Of a DNA stretch of 64,000 nt, positions 16,625 through 25,102 are shown one piece after another. Source of the stretch: Collinsella aerofaciens (GTDB lineage Bacteria; Actinomycetota; Coriobacteriia; Coriobacteriales; Coriobacteriaceae); the NCBI RefSeq assembly GCF_005844325.1, contig NZ_SPFY01000010.1, positions 1 to 64,000 of the forward strand, read 5' to 3'. The position numbers were made by a program, and so were the translations under genes. The notes below the pieces were generated by a model. It ran no database searches and had not been told where the DNA came from. It saw only the letters and a list, made by a program, of their open reading frames with translations. Within the stretch, counting starts at the first letter, position 1, and the number at the start of each line of letters is the position of its first letter.

Positions 16625-17536
16625 ATGTCCCACAATACCCTGCCGACCGTCGCTGAGCTTTCGGGCGAGATGCGCGAGCGTCTTGCCAAGGTTAAGTACG
16701 TCTTTACCGACCTGGACGCCACGATGCTCGCACCCGGCTCGTGCGTGCTGCGCGACAACGACGGCAACCCCTCGACCAAGCTCGTCGAGGCTGTCGTGGC
16801 ACTTGCCCGCGCCGGCATCCAGGTGGTTCCCACCTCGGGCCGCAACCGTACCATGATCCACGAGGATGCGCGCGTGCTCGGCCTCAACTCCTACATCGGC
16901 GAGATGGGTGGTCTGGTCATGTACGACCTCAAGGCCAACGATTGGGAGTACCTGACCGGCGATATGCCCTACGACCCCGCCTGCGGCCTCACGCCGCATC
17001 AGGTGATCGAGCAAACCGGCGTGTGCGAGAAGATTCTCGCCCGCTGGCCGCATAAGATCGAGTACCACAACGACATGTCGACTGGCTACAAGTACCGCGA
17101 GGTCACCGTCGGCATGCGCGGTGATGTGCCCGACGACGAGGTCCAGGCCATTCTTGACGAGGCCGGCTGCGGCCTGGTCTGGGCCTGCAACGGTCACCTG
17201 ACCCATCTGTCCAAACCGACGACGCTCGAGCTCGAACGCGTCGAGGATGGCCGCGCGTTTAACATCAATCCCGCCGGTCTCAACAAGGGCGTCGCTATCG
17301 CACGTTTCTGCGAGCACCTTGGTATCGAGCGCGAGGAGACGCTGGCGCTCGGCGATTCCGAGTCCGACTTCTACATGGCTGACCACGTGGGCACGTTCTG
17401 TCTGGTCGAGAACGGTTTGACCAGCGCCGGCGCGCCCGAGTTCCTGGATGCTTGCGATAACGCCTACGTCACGCGCGGCAAGATTGTCGACGGCTGGGCG
17501 GCAACGGCAGAGCTGCTCGTCGCGGCTCGTTCGTAG
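16625..17536 (+). CDS. HAD-superfamily hydrolase (Cof-type phosphatase)
   Basis: A 303-residue phosphatase with all HAD motifs: nucleophile FTDLDATML near residue 28, motif II PTSGRNR, Lys in NPAGLNKGVAI, and motif IV GDSESDFYMAD. The large cap domain between motifs II and III marks the Cof/sugar-phosphatase branch. The substrate is unknown. It lies between murE and murI and likely shares their transcript. GTG at 16619 is in frame, but GGAG at 16615-16618 gives better spacing to the ATG at 16625. Confidence 0.82.
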   Translation: MSHNTLPTVAELSGEMRERLAKVKYVFTDLDATMLAPGSCVLRDNDGNPSTKLVEAVVALARAGIQVVPTSGRNRTMIHEDARVLGLNSYIGEMGGLVMYDLKANDWEYLTGDMPYDPACGLTPHQVIEQTGVCEKILARWPHKIEYHNDMSTGYKYREVTVGMRGDVPDDEVQAILDEAGCGLVWACNGHLTHLSKPTTLELERVEDGRAFNINPAGLNKGVAIARFCEHLGIEREETLALGDSESDFYMADHVGTFCLVENGLTSAGAPEFLDACDNAYVTRGKIVDGWAATAELLVAARS

Positions 17537-17589
17537 TGCGGTCCTATCGCGCTGAGCCATATCTTTTCGAGAGAGAATCTGGTGAGGTC

Positions 17590-18474
17590 ATGTCCGATAT
17601 TGAGAATCTGGCTGGCGACACACGCCCCATTGGCGTATTCGACTCGGGTCTAGGCGGTCTGACGGTTGCGCGCGCGATTGCGACGGCGTTGCCGCACGAG
17701 TCCGTCTACTACTTCGGCGACACCAAGCGCTGCCCCTACGGCACCCGCACCGAGGACGAGGTGCGCTCGTTTGCGCTGCAGGCGGGCCGTTGGCTGTCGA
17801 AGCACGACGTCAAGATCATGGTCATCGCCTGCAATACGGCGACCGCTGCGGCCTTGCGTTTGGCCCAGCAGGTGCTCGACGTCCCCGTCATCGGTGTGAT
17901 TGCACCGGGCGCACGCGCGGCAATCAACAGCACCCGCACGCGCCGGGTGGGCGTGCTCGCCACCAACCTCACCATTCGCTCAGGCGCTTACACGCGTGCC
18001 ATTCAGGACCTGGATGCCGGCGTCGACGTATACGGCTGCCCTGCCTCGAGCTTTGTCGAGGTCGTTGAGCACGAGCTCGCCTCGGGCGCACATCTGCAAG
18101 AGCAGTGGCTCGAGAACGAGGACATCTTTGATACGCCTGCCGTACGCGCGCTGGTCGGTGCCACGGTTGAACCGCTGCGCGACCACGGCATCGATACCGT
18201 GGTGCTCGGCTGCACGCATTTTCCGCTGCTCGTGGGGCCTATTCGCCATGCGCTGGGTCCCGGAGTGCGCGTGGTGAGCTCCGCCGAGGAGACCACGCGT
18301 GAGTTGACCGATATTCTCACGCGCCGCGAGCAGCTGGCGGGCGACGCAGCCGAGCCGCAGCATCGTTTTGCAACGACGGCCGATAACATTGCCGAGTTTG
18401 CGGTGGCGGGCAGTTTTATCTTTGGCCAGCCGCTCAAGAGCATTGAGCATATCGATATCGACGAACTGAAATAG
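17590..18474 (+). CDS. murI: Glutamate racemase
   Basis: MurI interconverts L- and D-glutamate, supplying D-Glu for peptidoglycan. The 294 residues include the N-terminal GVFDSGLGGLTV motif and both catalytic cysteines, in IACNTATAA near residue 85 and LGCTHFPLL near residue 200. The frame extends up to a GTG at 17536 overlapping the previous stop, but the ATG at 17590 with GGTGAGG fits the usual N-terminal length better. With murE close by, this makes a small cell-wall cluster. Confidence 0.95.
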   Translation: MSDIENLAGDTRPIGVFDSGLGGLTVARAIATALPHESVYYFGDTKRCPYGTRTEDEVRSFALQAGRWLSKHDVKIMVIACNTATAAALRLAQQVLDVPVIGVIAPGARAAINSTRTRRVGVLATNLTIRSGAYTRAIQDLDAGVDVYGCPASSFVEVVEHELASGAHLQEQWLENEDIFDTPAVRALVGATVEPLRDHGIDTVVLGCTHFPLLVGPIRHALGPGVRVVSSAEETTRELTDILTRREQLAGDAAEPQHRFATTADNIAEFAVAGSFIFGQPLKSIEHIDIDELK

Positions 18475-18529
18475 ATAAAAGGTCACCGACCAAAGGCTCA
18501 CTTTCACCTTTTGCCGAAAGGATTTTTCT

Positions 18530-19255
18530 ATGGAGTATATGCAGGTCAATCGCGCCAACGGCCGCGCCGCCGATGAGCTGCGCCCCATCAAGCTTACTCG
18601 CGGTGTCATGAAGCACGCCCACGGTTCGTGCCTGGCCGAGTTTGGCGATACGCGCGTGCTGTGCGCTGCCACCATCGAGGAGGGCGTGCCGGGCTGGCGC
18701 AAGGGCGCCAAGGCCGGTTGGGTAACGGCGGAGTACGCCATGCTGCCGGCATCGACCGGCAAGCGCTGCAAGCGCGAGCACGCCAACCGCAAGGGTCGCT
18801 CCATGGAGATTGAGCGCCTCATCGGCCGTAGCCTGCGCACCGTCGTCAACATGAAGGCGCTTGGAGAGTACACCGTCACCGTCGACTGTGACGTGATTCA
18901 GGCAGACGGCGGCACGCGTACGGCGAGCATTACCGGCGCCTGGGTGGCGCTGCACGATGCCCTTGCCATGTGGGTCGAGGCGGGTAAGCTCGAGCGCATT
19001 CCGCTCACGGGCCAGGTCGCCGCGATTTCCATGGGCGTTGTCGACGGCAACACCCTGCTCGACCTGGATTATTCCGAGGACAGTCACGCCGAGGTCGACA
19101 TGAACCTTGTCGCCACCGATACCGGTGAGATGATCGAGCTTCAGGGCACTGGCGAGCAGGCGCCCTTCGACCGCAAGCGCCTCAATTCCCTGCTCGATTT
19201 GGGCGACAAGGGCATTGCCGAGCTCATCGAGCTCCAGCGCCAAGCTCTCGCCTAG
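18530..19255 (+). CDS. rph: Ribonuclease PH
   Basis: RNase PH is a phosphate-dependent 3' exonuclease that trims tRNA precursors up to the CCA end. The 241 residues match the family length and show the conserved PIKLTRGVMKHAHGSCLAEFGDTRVLC start, the active-site Arg-rich RSMEIERLIGRSLR segment, and TVDCDVIQADGGTRTASITGA. A GAAAGGA ribosome site precedes the ATG at 18530. rph-rdgB adjacency is common in Gram-positive bacteria. A hairpin repeat starts immediately after the stop codon. Confidence 0.96.
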   Translation: MEYMQVNRANGRAADELRPIKLTRGVMKHAHGSCLAEFGDTRVLCAATIEEGVPGWRKGAKAGWVTAEYAMLPASTGKRCKREHANRKGRSMEIERLIGRSLRTVVNMKALGEYTVTVDCDVIQADGGTRTASITGAWVALHDALAMWVEAGKLERIPLTGQVAAISMGVVDGNTLLDLDYSEDSHAEVDMNLVATDTGEMIELQGTGEQAPFDRKRLNSLLDLGDKGIAELIELQRQALA

Positions 19256-19298
19256 CCTGCCAAAAAGGGACAGGTTTATTTTGGCAGGTTTTATCTGC
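19256..19298 (+). repeat. GGGACAGG-type hairpin element 1 (after rph)
   Basis: The element begins on the base after the rph stop. TGCCAAAA and TTTTGGCA flank the core AGGGACAGGTTTA. A 43-nt copy with only two differences lies on the minus strand at 58809-58851. Followed by a T-rich stretch, it could end the rph transcript. Confidence 0.8.
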
Positions 19299-19398
19299 GG
19301 AAACGCCGAAGTATAAGACTGCCGCTGATTAAGAGGAGGAGAGGCCGAGACCTCGTCGTCCTCAACACGGCATTGCTATACGGACAAGGAGACCACTC

Positions 19399-20040
19399 AT
19401 GGCACTTGAGAAGATCGACATCGACACCCTCGACCCGGCGGCGACCATCGTCGTGGCAACGGGCAACGCCCATAAGCTCACCGAGATCGAGGCCATTTTG
19501 GGCAAGGTTATGCCCGAGGTTCGCTTTGTGGCGCTCGGCCAGCTGGGCGATTTTGAGGACCCCGAGGAAAACGGCACGACGTTTTTGGAGAACGCCATCA
19601 TCAAGGCCCAGGCTGCGGTGGAGGAGACGGGCCTTATGGCCATTGCCGACGATTCGGGCCTGGTCGTCGACGCGCTGGACGGTGAGCCCGGTGTGTATAG
19701 CGCGCGCTACGCGGGCGTTCACGGCGACGATGCCGCCAACAATGCCAAACTGCTCGTGAATCTGGAGGGCGTGGCCGACGAGGACCGCACCGCGCGCTTT
19801 ATGAGCGTCGTCGCGTTCATCGACACGGACGGTTTGGTCACCTATGGTGAGGGCACCTGCGAGGGCGTTATCGCACACGAGGGCCGCGGCGATCACGGCT
19901 TTGGCTACGACCCGCTGTTCCTGCCGGTCGACACGCCGGGCAAGACCATGGCCGAGCTGACGGCGGACGAGAAGAACGCCATCAGCCATCGATTCCATGC
20001 GCTCGAGCACCTATCCGCCAAACTGACGGGCGAGGAGTAG
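19399..20040 (+). CDS. rdgB: Non-canonical purine NTP pyrophosphatase (RdgB/HAM1)
   Basis: The enzyme hydrolyses ITP, dITP and XTP to monophosphates and keeps damaged purines out of nucleic acids. The 213 residues have TGNAHKLTEIEAIL near the N-terminus, the DDSGLVVDALDGEPGVYSAR active-site strand, GEGTCEGVI and FGYDPLFLP, and the C-terminal SHRFHAL motif. An additional 12 residues precede the usual start. The start has an AAGGAG site. It is followed after 3 nt by dtd, suggesting one transcript. Confidence 0.95.
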   Translation: MALEKIDIDTLDPAATIVVATGNAHKLTEIEAILGKVMPEVRFVALGQLGDFEDPEENGTTFLENAIIKAQAAVEETGLMAIADDSGLVVDALDGEPGVYSARYAGVHGDDAANNAKLLVNLEGVADEDRTARFMSVVAFIDTDGLVTYGEGTCEGVIAHEGRGDHGFGYDPLFLPVDTPGKTMAELTADEKNAISHRFHALEHLSAKLTGEE

Positions 20041-20043
20041 GCC

Positions 20044-20490
20044 GTGCGTGCGGTGGTGCAGCGCGTGCTCAACGCCGGCGTGACGGTAGACGGCGAGTGC
20101 GTGGGCAAAATTGGGCGCGGCTATCTGGTGCTACTGGGCGTGGGCCACGGCGACACGCGCGCCGAGGCCGATAAGCTGTGGGGCAAGCTCCGGGGCTTGC
20201 GCATTAACGAGGACGAGAACGGCAAGACCAACCTGGCACTTGCCGATGTCGACGGCGAGGTTCTCGTGGTGTCGCAGTTCACGCTGTTTGCCGATTGCCG
20301 TCACGGCCGCCGCCCATCGTTTACGGATGCCGGCGCCCCCGATGTCGCCAACGAGCTCTACGAGTACTTCCTGACGCTTGTGCGCGAGGACGTCGAGCAC
20401 GTAGCGCATGGCATCTTCGGTGCCGACATGAAGGTCGACCTCGTCAACGACGGCCCATTCACCATCGTCTTGGACACCGATAGTCTGTAA
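20044..20490 (+). CDS. dtd: D-aminoacyl-tRNA deacylase
   Basis: Dtd hydrolyses D-aminoacyl-tRNAs and also glycine mischarged on tRNA-Ala. The 148 residues are full length and show [17 protein letters not shown] (Ser-Gln-Phe-Thr active site) and the C-terminal NDGPFTI motif, the cross-subunit Gly-Pro that excludes L-amino acids. GTG is the only sensible start, 3 nt after the rdgB stop, so translation is probably coupled. Confidence 0.95.
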   Translation: MRAVVQRVLNAGVTVDGECVGKIGRGYLVLLGVGHGDTRAEADKLWGKLRGLRINEDENGKTNLALADVDGEVLVVSQFTLFADCRHGRRPSFTDAGAPDVANELYEYFLTLVREDVEHVAHGIFGADMKVDLVNDGPFTIVLDTDSL

Positions 20491-20523
20491 GTAGTCAATT
20501 TGGGACCGGGCTTTTTTAGCTAC

Positions 20524-20553
20524 TTGCGTATGGCCACAACAGAGTGCTATAGT
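20524..20553 (+). promoter_or_regulatory. Candidate promoter of veg
   Basis: TTGCGT (20524-20529) and TATAGT (20548-20553) are 18 nt apart, ahead of an AT-rich leader that precedes the veg ribosome site. The upstream GTAG...CTAC inverted repeat (20491-20524) after dtd, with an internal T-run, may be the dtd terminator. Confidence 0.5.
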
Positions 20554-20620
20554 ATTAGAGTTTTGTCTATCTTAGGGGTATTATCCCCTTTTTGAATTGC
20601 ACCTTCTGGAGGCCCTGTTC

Positions 20621-20917
20621 ATGGAAGAGATGGAAGTCAATCACGTCGACGACATCCACGAGAAGCTGACCGATATGGTGGGCGATCGCGTTAAGGTGAA
20701 GGCCAACATGGGCCGCACCCGCGTCGTCGAGCGCATGGGCACCATCAAGAGCGTCCATCCGGCAGTCTTTATCGTCGAGGTCGACGAGCGCCGTGGCCGC
20801 AAGTCGCGTCAGTCCTACCAGTATATCGATGTCCTCACCGGTCAGGTCGAGCTGTTCGACCCCGAGAGCGGCGAGCACATCTTTACCCCGCTCGGCAATC
20901 AGCTCGAGGAGCATTAA
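20621..20917 (+). CDS. veg: Veg family protein
   Basis: A 98-residue protein of the Veg (DUF1021) family, known in B. subtilis from its strong vegetative promoter and a role in stimulating biofilm formation; the molecular function is unclear. Recognisable parts are the IHEKLTDMVGDRVKVKANMGR stretch and the DERRGRKSRQSYQYIDVLTGQVEL beta-barrel strand pair. A TTG further upstream is open, but GGAGG at 20608-20612 selects the ATG at 20621. The next gene, ispE, starts 2 nt after the stop, the same pair order as in Firmicutes. Confidence 0.88.
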   Translation: MEEMEVNHVDDIHEKLTDMVGDRVKVKANMGRTRVVERMGTIKSVHPAVFIVEVDERRGRKSRQSYQYIDVLTGQVELFDPESGEHIFTPLGNQLEEH

Positions 20918-20919
20918 CG

Positions 20920-21816
20920 GTGACCGATCGGTCCCTGACTCTTTCCGCGCCGGCAAAGATTAACCTCTACCTGGGGGTTCATACCGAGCGCGATGACCGC
21001 GGCTACCACAGGGTCGATTCCCTGATGGCAGCCGTCGGTCTTTCCGATACCGTGACGGTCACGCCGGCGCAGGCGCTGACCGTCCAGACGGTTCCAGCAT
21101 CAGATTTTCCCATGCAAAAGAATACGGCGTATCGGGCTGCGGTTGCTATGGCCGAGCATTATGGTCGCGAGGCAAACATCTGCGTGACGATTGAGAAGCG
21201 CATTCCATTGTGCGCCGGCTTGGGCGGCCCCTCGACGGATGCGGCCGCGGTCATTGTCGCCTTGGCGGAGCTCTGGGGCATTGATCGCACCGACCCAGCG
21301 CTCGACGATATTGCGCGAGGCATTGGTGCCGACGTCCCGTTCTTTTTGCACGTGAGCCCTGCGTTCTACGTAGGTGGGGGAGACGTGCTGGCAACTGAGT
21401 ACCCCGCGCTGCCCGCGACGCCCGTCGTGCTGGTCAAGCCGCGCGAGGCAAGTGTTTCGACAATTGAAGCCTATCGACGTTTTGACGAGGCCCCGGTGCC
21501 TGCGGACAAGCTCGGCGCGATAGCTTCTGCCTTGCGTGCTGGTGATGCCGAGACGGCATATGCGCTCATCCATAACAACCTGGGTATCATTTCCGCACAG
21601 ATGGAGCCGCAGATTCAAACGGTTCTCGATTGGCTGCGTAAACAGGACGGCACCGTTGCTGTAGATGTGTGCGGATCGGGTGCCTGCTCGTTTGCCATTT
21701 GCGACACCGCCGCCACGGCCGAAAGGCTTGCCGACGCTGTCCAGCAAAATGGCTGGTGGGCCTGCGCGACTGAGCTCATTCCCAACACGGTTCAAATCGA
21801 CGCGCCAAAGAAATAA
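20920..21816 (+). CDS. ispE: 4-diphosphocytidyl-2-C-methyl-D-erythritol kinase
   Basis: IspE is the GHMP kinase of the MEP isoprenoid pathway and phosphorylates CDP-methylerythritol. The 298 residues show the substrate motif PAKINLYLGV, the ATP loop PLCAGLGGPSTDAAAVI (the family usually has GLGGGSSDA; here Pro and Thr replace Gly and Ser), and a C-terminal GSGACSFAI glycine loop. GTG at 20920 is the start. With ispD and ispF at 41600-42812, three successive MEP enzymes are encoded in the window. Confidence 0.94.
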   Translation: MTDRSLTLSAPAKINLYLGVHTERDDRGYHRVDSLMAAVGLSDTVTVTPAQALTVQTVPASDFPMQKNTAYRAAVAMAEHYGREANICVTIEKRIPLCAGLGGPSTDAAAVIVALAELWGIDRTDPALDDIARGIGADVPFFLHVSPAFYVGGGDVLATEYPALPATPVVLVKPREASVSTIEAYRRFDEAPVPADKLGAIASALRAGDAETAYALIHNNLGIISAQMEPQIQTVLDWLRKQDGTVAVDVCGSGACSFAICDTAATAERLADAVQQNGWWACATELIPNTVQIDAPKK

Positions 21817-21865
21817 AAATTTCTCTAGCACGCGGCGAAAATCTTTGTTACTATAGTCGAGCTAA

Positions 21866-21942
21866 CGGGTTGTGGCTCAGTTTGGTAGAGCACTGCGTTC
21901 GGGACGCAGGGGTCGCTGGTTCAAATCCAGTCAACCCGACCA
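21866..21942 (+). tRNA. tRNA-Pro (anticodon CGG)
   Basis: A complete 77-nt cloverleaf: CGGGTTG pairs with CAACCCG, the anticodon stem CTGCG/CGCAG encloses TTCGGGA with anticodon CGG, the T-loop is TTCAAAT and CCA is encoded. A TATAGT -10-like box lies just upstream at 21852-21857. Confidence 0.96.
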
Positions 21943-21953
21943 GAGCATGAGGA

Positions 21954-21981
21954 GGGACCGCTTCTTGCGGTCCCTTTTTTT
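21954..21981 (+). terminator. Terminator of tRNA-Pro
   Basis: GGGACCGC and GCGGTCCC form an 8-bp stem around a short loop, followed by seven T. It directly follows the tRNA and separates it from tatA. Confidence 0.92.
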
Positions 21982-22054
21982 AGCTAGTGTTGTGATACCG
22001 CGATACCCGCGGTATACTCATTCGAGCTTGTCTCGCTGTATTGTGGAGGTCTAC

Positions 22055-22330
22055 ATGTTTGGACTGAGGGCTCCTGAGCTCATCATTATTCTCGTCGTTG
22101 TCCTGATTATCTTCGGGCCCAAGAACCTGCCGAAGCTCGGCAAGTCCCTCGGCTCTACCGTCAAGAATATCCGCGAGGGTATGGAGGGCGACGATAAGGC
22201 CGAGACCAAGCAGGCCGAGGAGGTCGTGGTCGAGCAGTCCGAGGAGGACAAGGAGATCGCTGAGCTCGAGGCCAAGCTCGCTGCTGCCAAGAAGAAGCAG
22301 GCAGAGGACAGCGACGCGGACGCAGAGTAG
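22055..22330 (+). CDS. tatA: Sec-independent translocase protein TatA
   Basis: A 91-residue TatA-type subunit: one N-terminal membrane helix (ELIIILVVVLIIFG), the invariant FGPKNLPKLGKSLG hinge, then an amphipathic helix and a highly charged coiled-coil-like Glu/Lys/Ala tail. TatA oligomers form the pore that exports folded proteins with twin-arginine signals. No tatC is in the window. The ATG at 22055 follows GGAGG at 22045-22049; the open frame further upstream runs through the tRNA and is not coding. Confidence 0.92.
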   Translation: MFGLRAPELIIILVVVLIIFGPKNLPKLGKSLGSTVKNIREGMEGDDKAETKQAEEVVVEQSEEDKEIAELEAKLAAAKKKQAEDSDADAE

Positions 22331-22355
22331 TCCCATCCCTTTGGGGTGAGCACCT

Positions 22356-22387
22356 GACCGGCTTGCCCGCAGGCTAGCCGGTCTTTT
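22356..22387 (+). terminator. Terminator after tatA
   Basis: GACCGGC and GCCGGTC form the stem, with an inner GCTTGC/GCAGGC-like extension, followed by TTTTTCG. It isolates tatA from greA. Confidence 0.85.
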
Positions 22388-22436
22388 TCGTTTTGTTGAC
22401 AGTTGATTGTTTGATCAGAGTTGGGGAGATATCCGT

Positions 22437-22907
22437 ATGGACGCAAGCCAGATCGTACTGACCGCTGAGGGCCGCCAGAAGCTCGTCGAGGAGCTCGCTT
22501 GGCGTGAGGGCGATTACGCCAAGGAGATCGTCGAGGACATCAAGGAAGCCCGCGCGTTCGGCGACCTTTCGGAGAACTCCGAGTACGACGCCGCTAAGGA
22601 CAAGCAGGCCCAGAACGCCGCTCGTATTGCCGAGATCCAGGCCATCCTCGCCAACGCTCAGGTTGCTGCCACCACGGGCGACCTGACCGTCTCCATCGGT
22701 TCCACCGTTTCGCTGATTGATCCCAACGGCGAGGTCATGGAAGTCACGCTCGTCGGTACCACCGAGACCAACTCGCTCGAGCACAAGATTTCCAACGAGT
22801 CTCCGGTCGGTCACGCCATCATTGGTCACGGCGAGGGCGACTCCGTCGAGGTCGTTACGCCTTCCGGCAAGACTCGCGTCTACACCATCGCCAAGATCGC
22901 ACGCTAG
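22437..22907 (+). CDS. greA: Transcription elongation factor GreA
   Basis: GreA rescues backtracked RNA polymerase by stimulating cleavage of the transcript. The 156 residues show the N-terminal coiled coil with the acidic tip region in the conserved FGDLSENSEYDAAKDKQ motif, and the C-terminal FKBP-like domain with GHAIIGHGEGDSVEV. The ATG at 22437 follows a GGGGAG site; an upstream start at 22407 lacks one. The gene has its own terminators on both sides. Confidence 0.96.
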   Translation: MDASQIVLTAEGRQKLVEELAWREGDYAKEIVEDIKEARAFGDLSENSEYDAAKDKQAQNAARIAEIQAILANAQVAATTGDLTVSIGSTVSLIDPNGEVMEVTLVGTTETNSLEHKISNESPVGHAIIGHGEGDSVEVVTPSGKTRVYTIAKIAR

Positions 22908-22935
22908 ACCACGGTCCCGCGTAAAGGTATGTTTT

Positions 22936-22964
22936 CGCTCCCTGGGACCGAATCCTAGGGAGCG
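22936..22964 (+). terminator. Hairpin between greA and lysS
   Basis: CGCTCCCTGGGA pairs with TCCTAGGGAGCG with one mismatch and a 5-nt loop. Only a weak T-rich tail follows (ATTTAGTTT), so partial readthrough into lysS, 23 nt away, is possible. Confidence 0.6.
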
Positions 22965-22986
22965 ATTTAGTTTGAGGAGCTAACTT

Positions 22987-24951
22987 ATGGCAGAGAACCA
23001 GAACGCCGCCGATCAGGCATCGACGCTCAACGACGAGCGCGCCACCCGTCTGGCCAAGCGCGCCGCCCTGTTCGAGGCGGGCCAGAACCCCTATCCTGAG
23101 CACTCTGAGCTTGAGGACTACGTCGCCGATATCGAGGCTAAGTACGCCGAGCTTGCCGATGGCGAGGACACCGAGGACGTCGTGAAGATCGCTGGCCGTG
23201 TGGTCGCCAAGCGCGGTCAGGGCAAGATCATGTTCATCGTCGTGCGCGATGCGACTGCCGAGATTCAGCTGTTCTGCCGCATCAACGACATGGACGAGGC
23301 TGCCTGGAGTACGCTCAAGGCCCTCGACCTGGGCGACATCCTGGGCGTGACCGGCGTGGTCGTGCGCACCCAGCGTGGCCAGCTTTCCGTTGCCCCTAAG
23401 AGCGCGACCCTGCTTGCCAAGGCCGTTCGTCCGCTGCCCGAGAAGTTCCACGGTCTTTCCGATAAGGAGACCCGCTATCGCCAGCGCTATGTCGACCTGA
23501 TCGCCAACGACGACGTTCGCGAGACCTTCCGTAAGCGTTCGCAGATTCTCTCCACCTTCCGTCGCTTTATGGAGTCCGACGGCTACATGGAGGTCGAGAC
23601 CCCCATCCTGCAGACCATCCAGGGCGGCGCTACTGCCAAGCCGTTCATCACTCACTTCAACGCGCTCGATCAGGAGTGCTACCTGCGTATTGCCACCGAG
23701 CTGCACCTCAAGCGCTGCATCGTCGGTGGTTTTGAGCGCGTGTTCGAGATCGGCCGCATCTTCCGTAACGAGGGCATGGACCTTACCCACAACCCCGAGT
23801 TCACCACGATGGAGGCCTACCGTGCCTTCTCCGACCTCGAGGGCATGAAGGCGCTCGCCCAGGGTGTCATTAAGGCAGCTAACAAGGCCATCGGCAACCC
23901 CGAGGTCATCGAGTATCAGGGCCAGACCATCGACCTTTCTGGTGAGTGGGCCAGCCGTCCCATGACCGACATCGTCTCCGACGTGCTCGGCAAGCAGGTC
24001 ACCATCGACACGCCGGTTGAGGAGCTTGCTGCCGCCGCACGCGAGAAGGGCCTGGAGATCAAGCCCGAGTGGACCGCCGGCAAGATCATCGCCGAGATCT
24101 ATGACGAGCTGGGCGAGGACACCATCGTCAACCCCACCTTCGTGTGCGATTACCCCATCGAGGTTAGCCCGCTTGCCAAGCGCTTTGAGGATGACCCGCG
24201 CCTGACCCACCGTTTTGAGCTGGTTATTGCCGGCCACGAGTACGCCAACGCATTTTCCGAGCTCAACGACCCGGTCGACCAGGCCGAGCGCTTTGCCGCC
24301 CAGATGGCCGAGAAGGCCGGCGGTGACGACGAGGCCATGGAGTACGACGAGGACTACGTGCGCGCCCTCGAGTACGGTATGCCTCCCGCGGGCGGCATCG
24401 GCATCGGTATCGACCGCGTGGTCATGCTGCTCACCAACCAGGCTTCTATCCGCGACGTGCTGCTGTTCCCGCACATGAAGCCCGAGAAGGGTTTCCAGTC
24501 CGGTGCCGCTGCCGCCAAGGCTGCCGAGGCCGGCAACGCCGCGAGCCCGTTCGTTAAGTCGCTTAAGCCCACGCTCGATTACTCCAAGATCGCCGTTGAG
24601 CCGCTGTTTGAGGAGTTCGTCGACTTTGATACCTTCTCCAAGAGCGACTTCCGCGCTGTGAAGGTCAAGGCATGCGAGGCCGTCAAGAAGTCCAAGAAGC
24701 TGCTGAACTTTACGCTCGACGACGGCACCGACACCGACCGCACCATCCTCTCCGGTATTCACGCTTATTACGAGCCCGAGGACCTGGTTGGCAAGACCTT
24801 GCTCGCCATCACCAACCTGCCTCCGCGCAAGATGATGGGTATTCCCAGCTGCGGCATGCTGATCAGCGCTGTCCACGAGGAGGAGGGCGAGGAGCGCCTC
24901 AACCTGATCCAGCTCGACGCCTCCATTCCCGCCGGCGCAAAGATGTACTAA
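22987..24951 (+). CDS. lysS: Lysyl-tRNA synthetase with C-terminal tRNA-binding domain
   Basis: A class II lysyl-tRNA synthetase of 654 residues, about 150 longer than usual. The anticodon-binding OB fold is at about 60-160; motif 1 includes FMESDGYMEVETPILQ, motif 2 FRNEGMDLTHNPEFT, and motif 3 GIGIGIDRVVMLL. After a short Ala-rich linker, residues about 546-654 form a second OB fold of the Trbp111/EMAPII type (VKACEAVKKSKKLLNFTL, NLPPRKMMGIPSCGMLISA), normally found at the C-terminus of MetRS. This add-on should raise tRNA affinity. GAGGAG precedes the ATG. Confidence 0.95.
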   Translation: MAENQNAADQASTLNDERATRLAKRAALFEAGQNPYPEHSELEDYVADIEAKYAELADGEDTEDVVKIAGRVVAKRGQGKIMFIVVRDATAEIQLFCRINDMDEAAWSTLKALDLGDILGVTGVVVRTQRGQLSVAPKSATLLAKAVRPLPEKFHGLSDKETRYRQRYVDLIANDDVRETFRKRSQILSTFRRFMESDGYMEVETPILQTIQGGATAKPFITHFNALDQECYLRIATELHLKRCIVGGFERVFEIGRIFRNEGMDLTHNPEFTTMEAYRAFSDLEGMKALAQGVIKAANKAIGNPEVIEYQGQTIDLSGEWASRPMTDIVSDVLGKQVTIDTPVEELAAAAREKGLEIKPEWTAGKIIAEIYDELGEDTIVNPTFVCDYPIEVSPLAKRFEDDPRLTHRFELVIAGHEYANAFSELNDPVDQAERFAAQMAEKAGGDDEAMEYDEDYVRALEYGMPPAGGIGIGIDRVVMLLTNQASIRDVLLFPHMKPEKGFQSGAAAAKAAEAGNAASPFVKSLKPTLDYSKIAVEPLFEEFVDFDTFSKSDFRAVKVKACEAVKKSKKLLNFTLDDGTDTDRTILSGIHAYYEPEDLVGKTLLAITNLPPRKMMGIPSCGMLISAVHEEEGEERLNLIQLDASIPAGAKMY

Positions 24952-24955
24952 TTGG

Positions 24956-24983
24956 TTCCGCCGTTCTACCGAACGGCGGACCA
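24956..24983. repeat. Hairpin just after lysS
   Basis: GGTTCCGCCGTTC and GAACGGCGGACC enclose a TACC loop 4 nt after the lysS stop. It has no T-run and abuts the larger nested palindrome that follows. Confidence 0.6.
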
Positions 24984-24986
24984 GCC

Positions 24987-25102
24987 GACGCTGCGCGACG
25001 CCCAGGGCGACAATTTGTCATTCAAAAGGCAAGGCATGACCAGAAGGTCTATGCCTTGCCTTTTTCATGCCAACTTGTTCGCCCTGGACGTCGCTCGCTG
25101 TC
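24987..25102. repeat. 116-nt nested palindrome centred on the lysS terminator
   Basis: The outer arms (24987-25015 and about 25071-25102) pair imperfectly, with the shared block CCAGGGCGA on one side matching TCGCCCTGG on the other. The inner part is the strong terminator at 25026-25065. The whole locus is one long inverted repeat, much larger than termination needs. Confidence 0.65.
25026..25065 (+). terminator. lysS terminator
   Basis: AAGGCAAGGCAT pairs perfectly with ATGCCTTGCCTT, with a further ACC/GGT pair inside, and is followed by TTTTT. It is the strongest intrinsic terminator in this part of the window. Confidence 0.9.

Noticed and set aside
20491-20525. Sixth member of the GGGACAGG hairpin family after dtd
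   Set aside because: It follows the stop codon and has TTGGGACCGGG inside GTAG/CTAC arms, but lacks the AAAGGGGACAGG core; it is better read as a weak terminator.
22855-24876. 673-codon minus-strand frame opposite lysS
   Set aside because: It mirrors the high-GC third positions of lysS, has Leu/Val/Gly/His-rich composition and no recognisable domain or ribosome site; lysS is certain.
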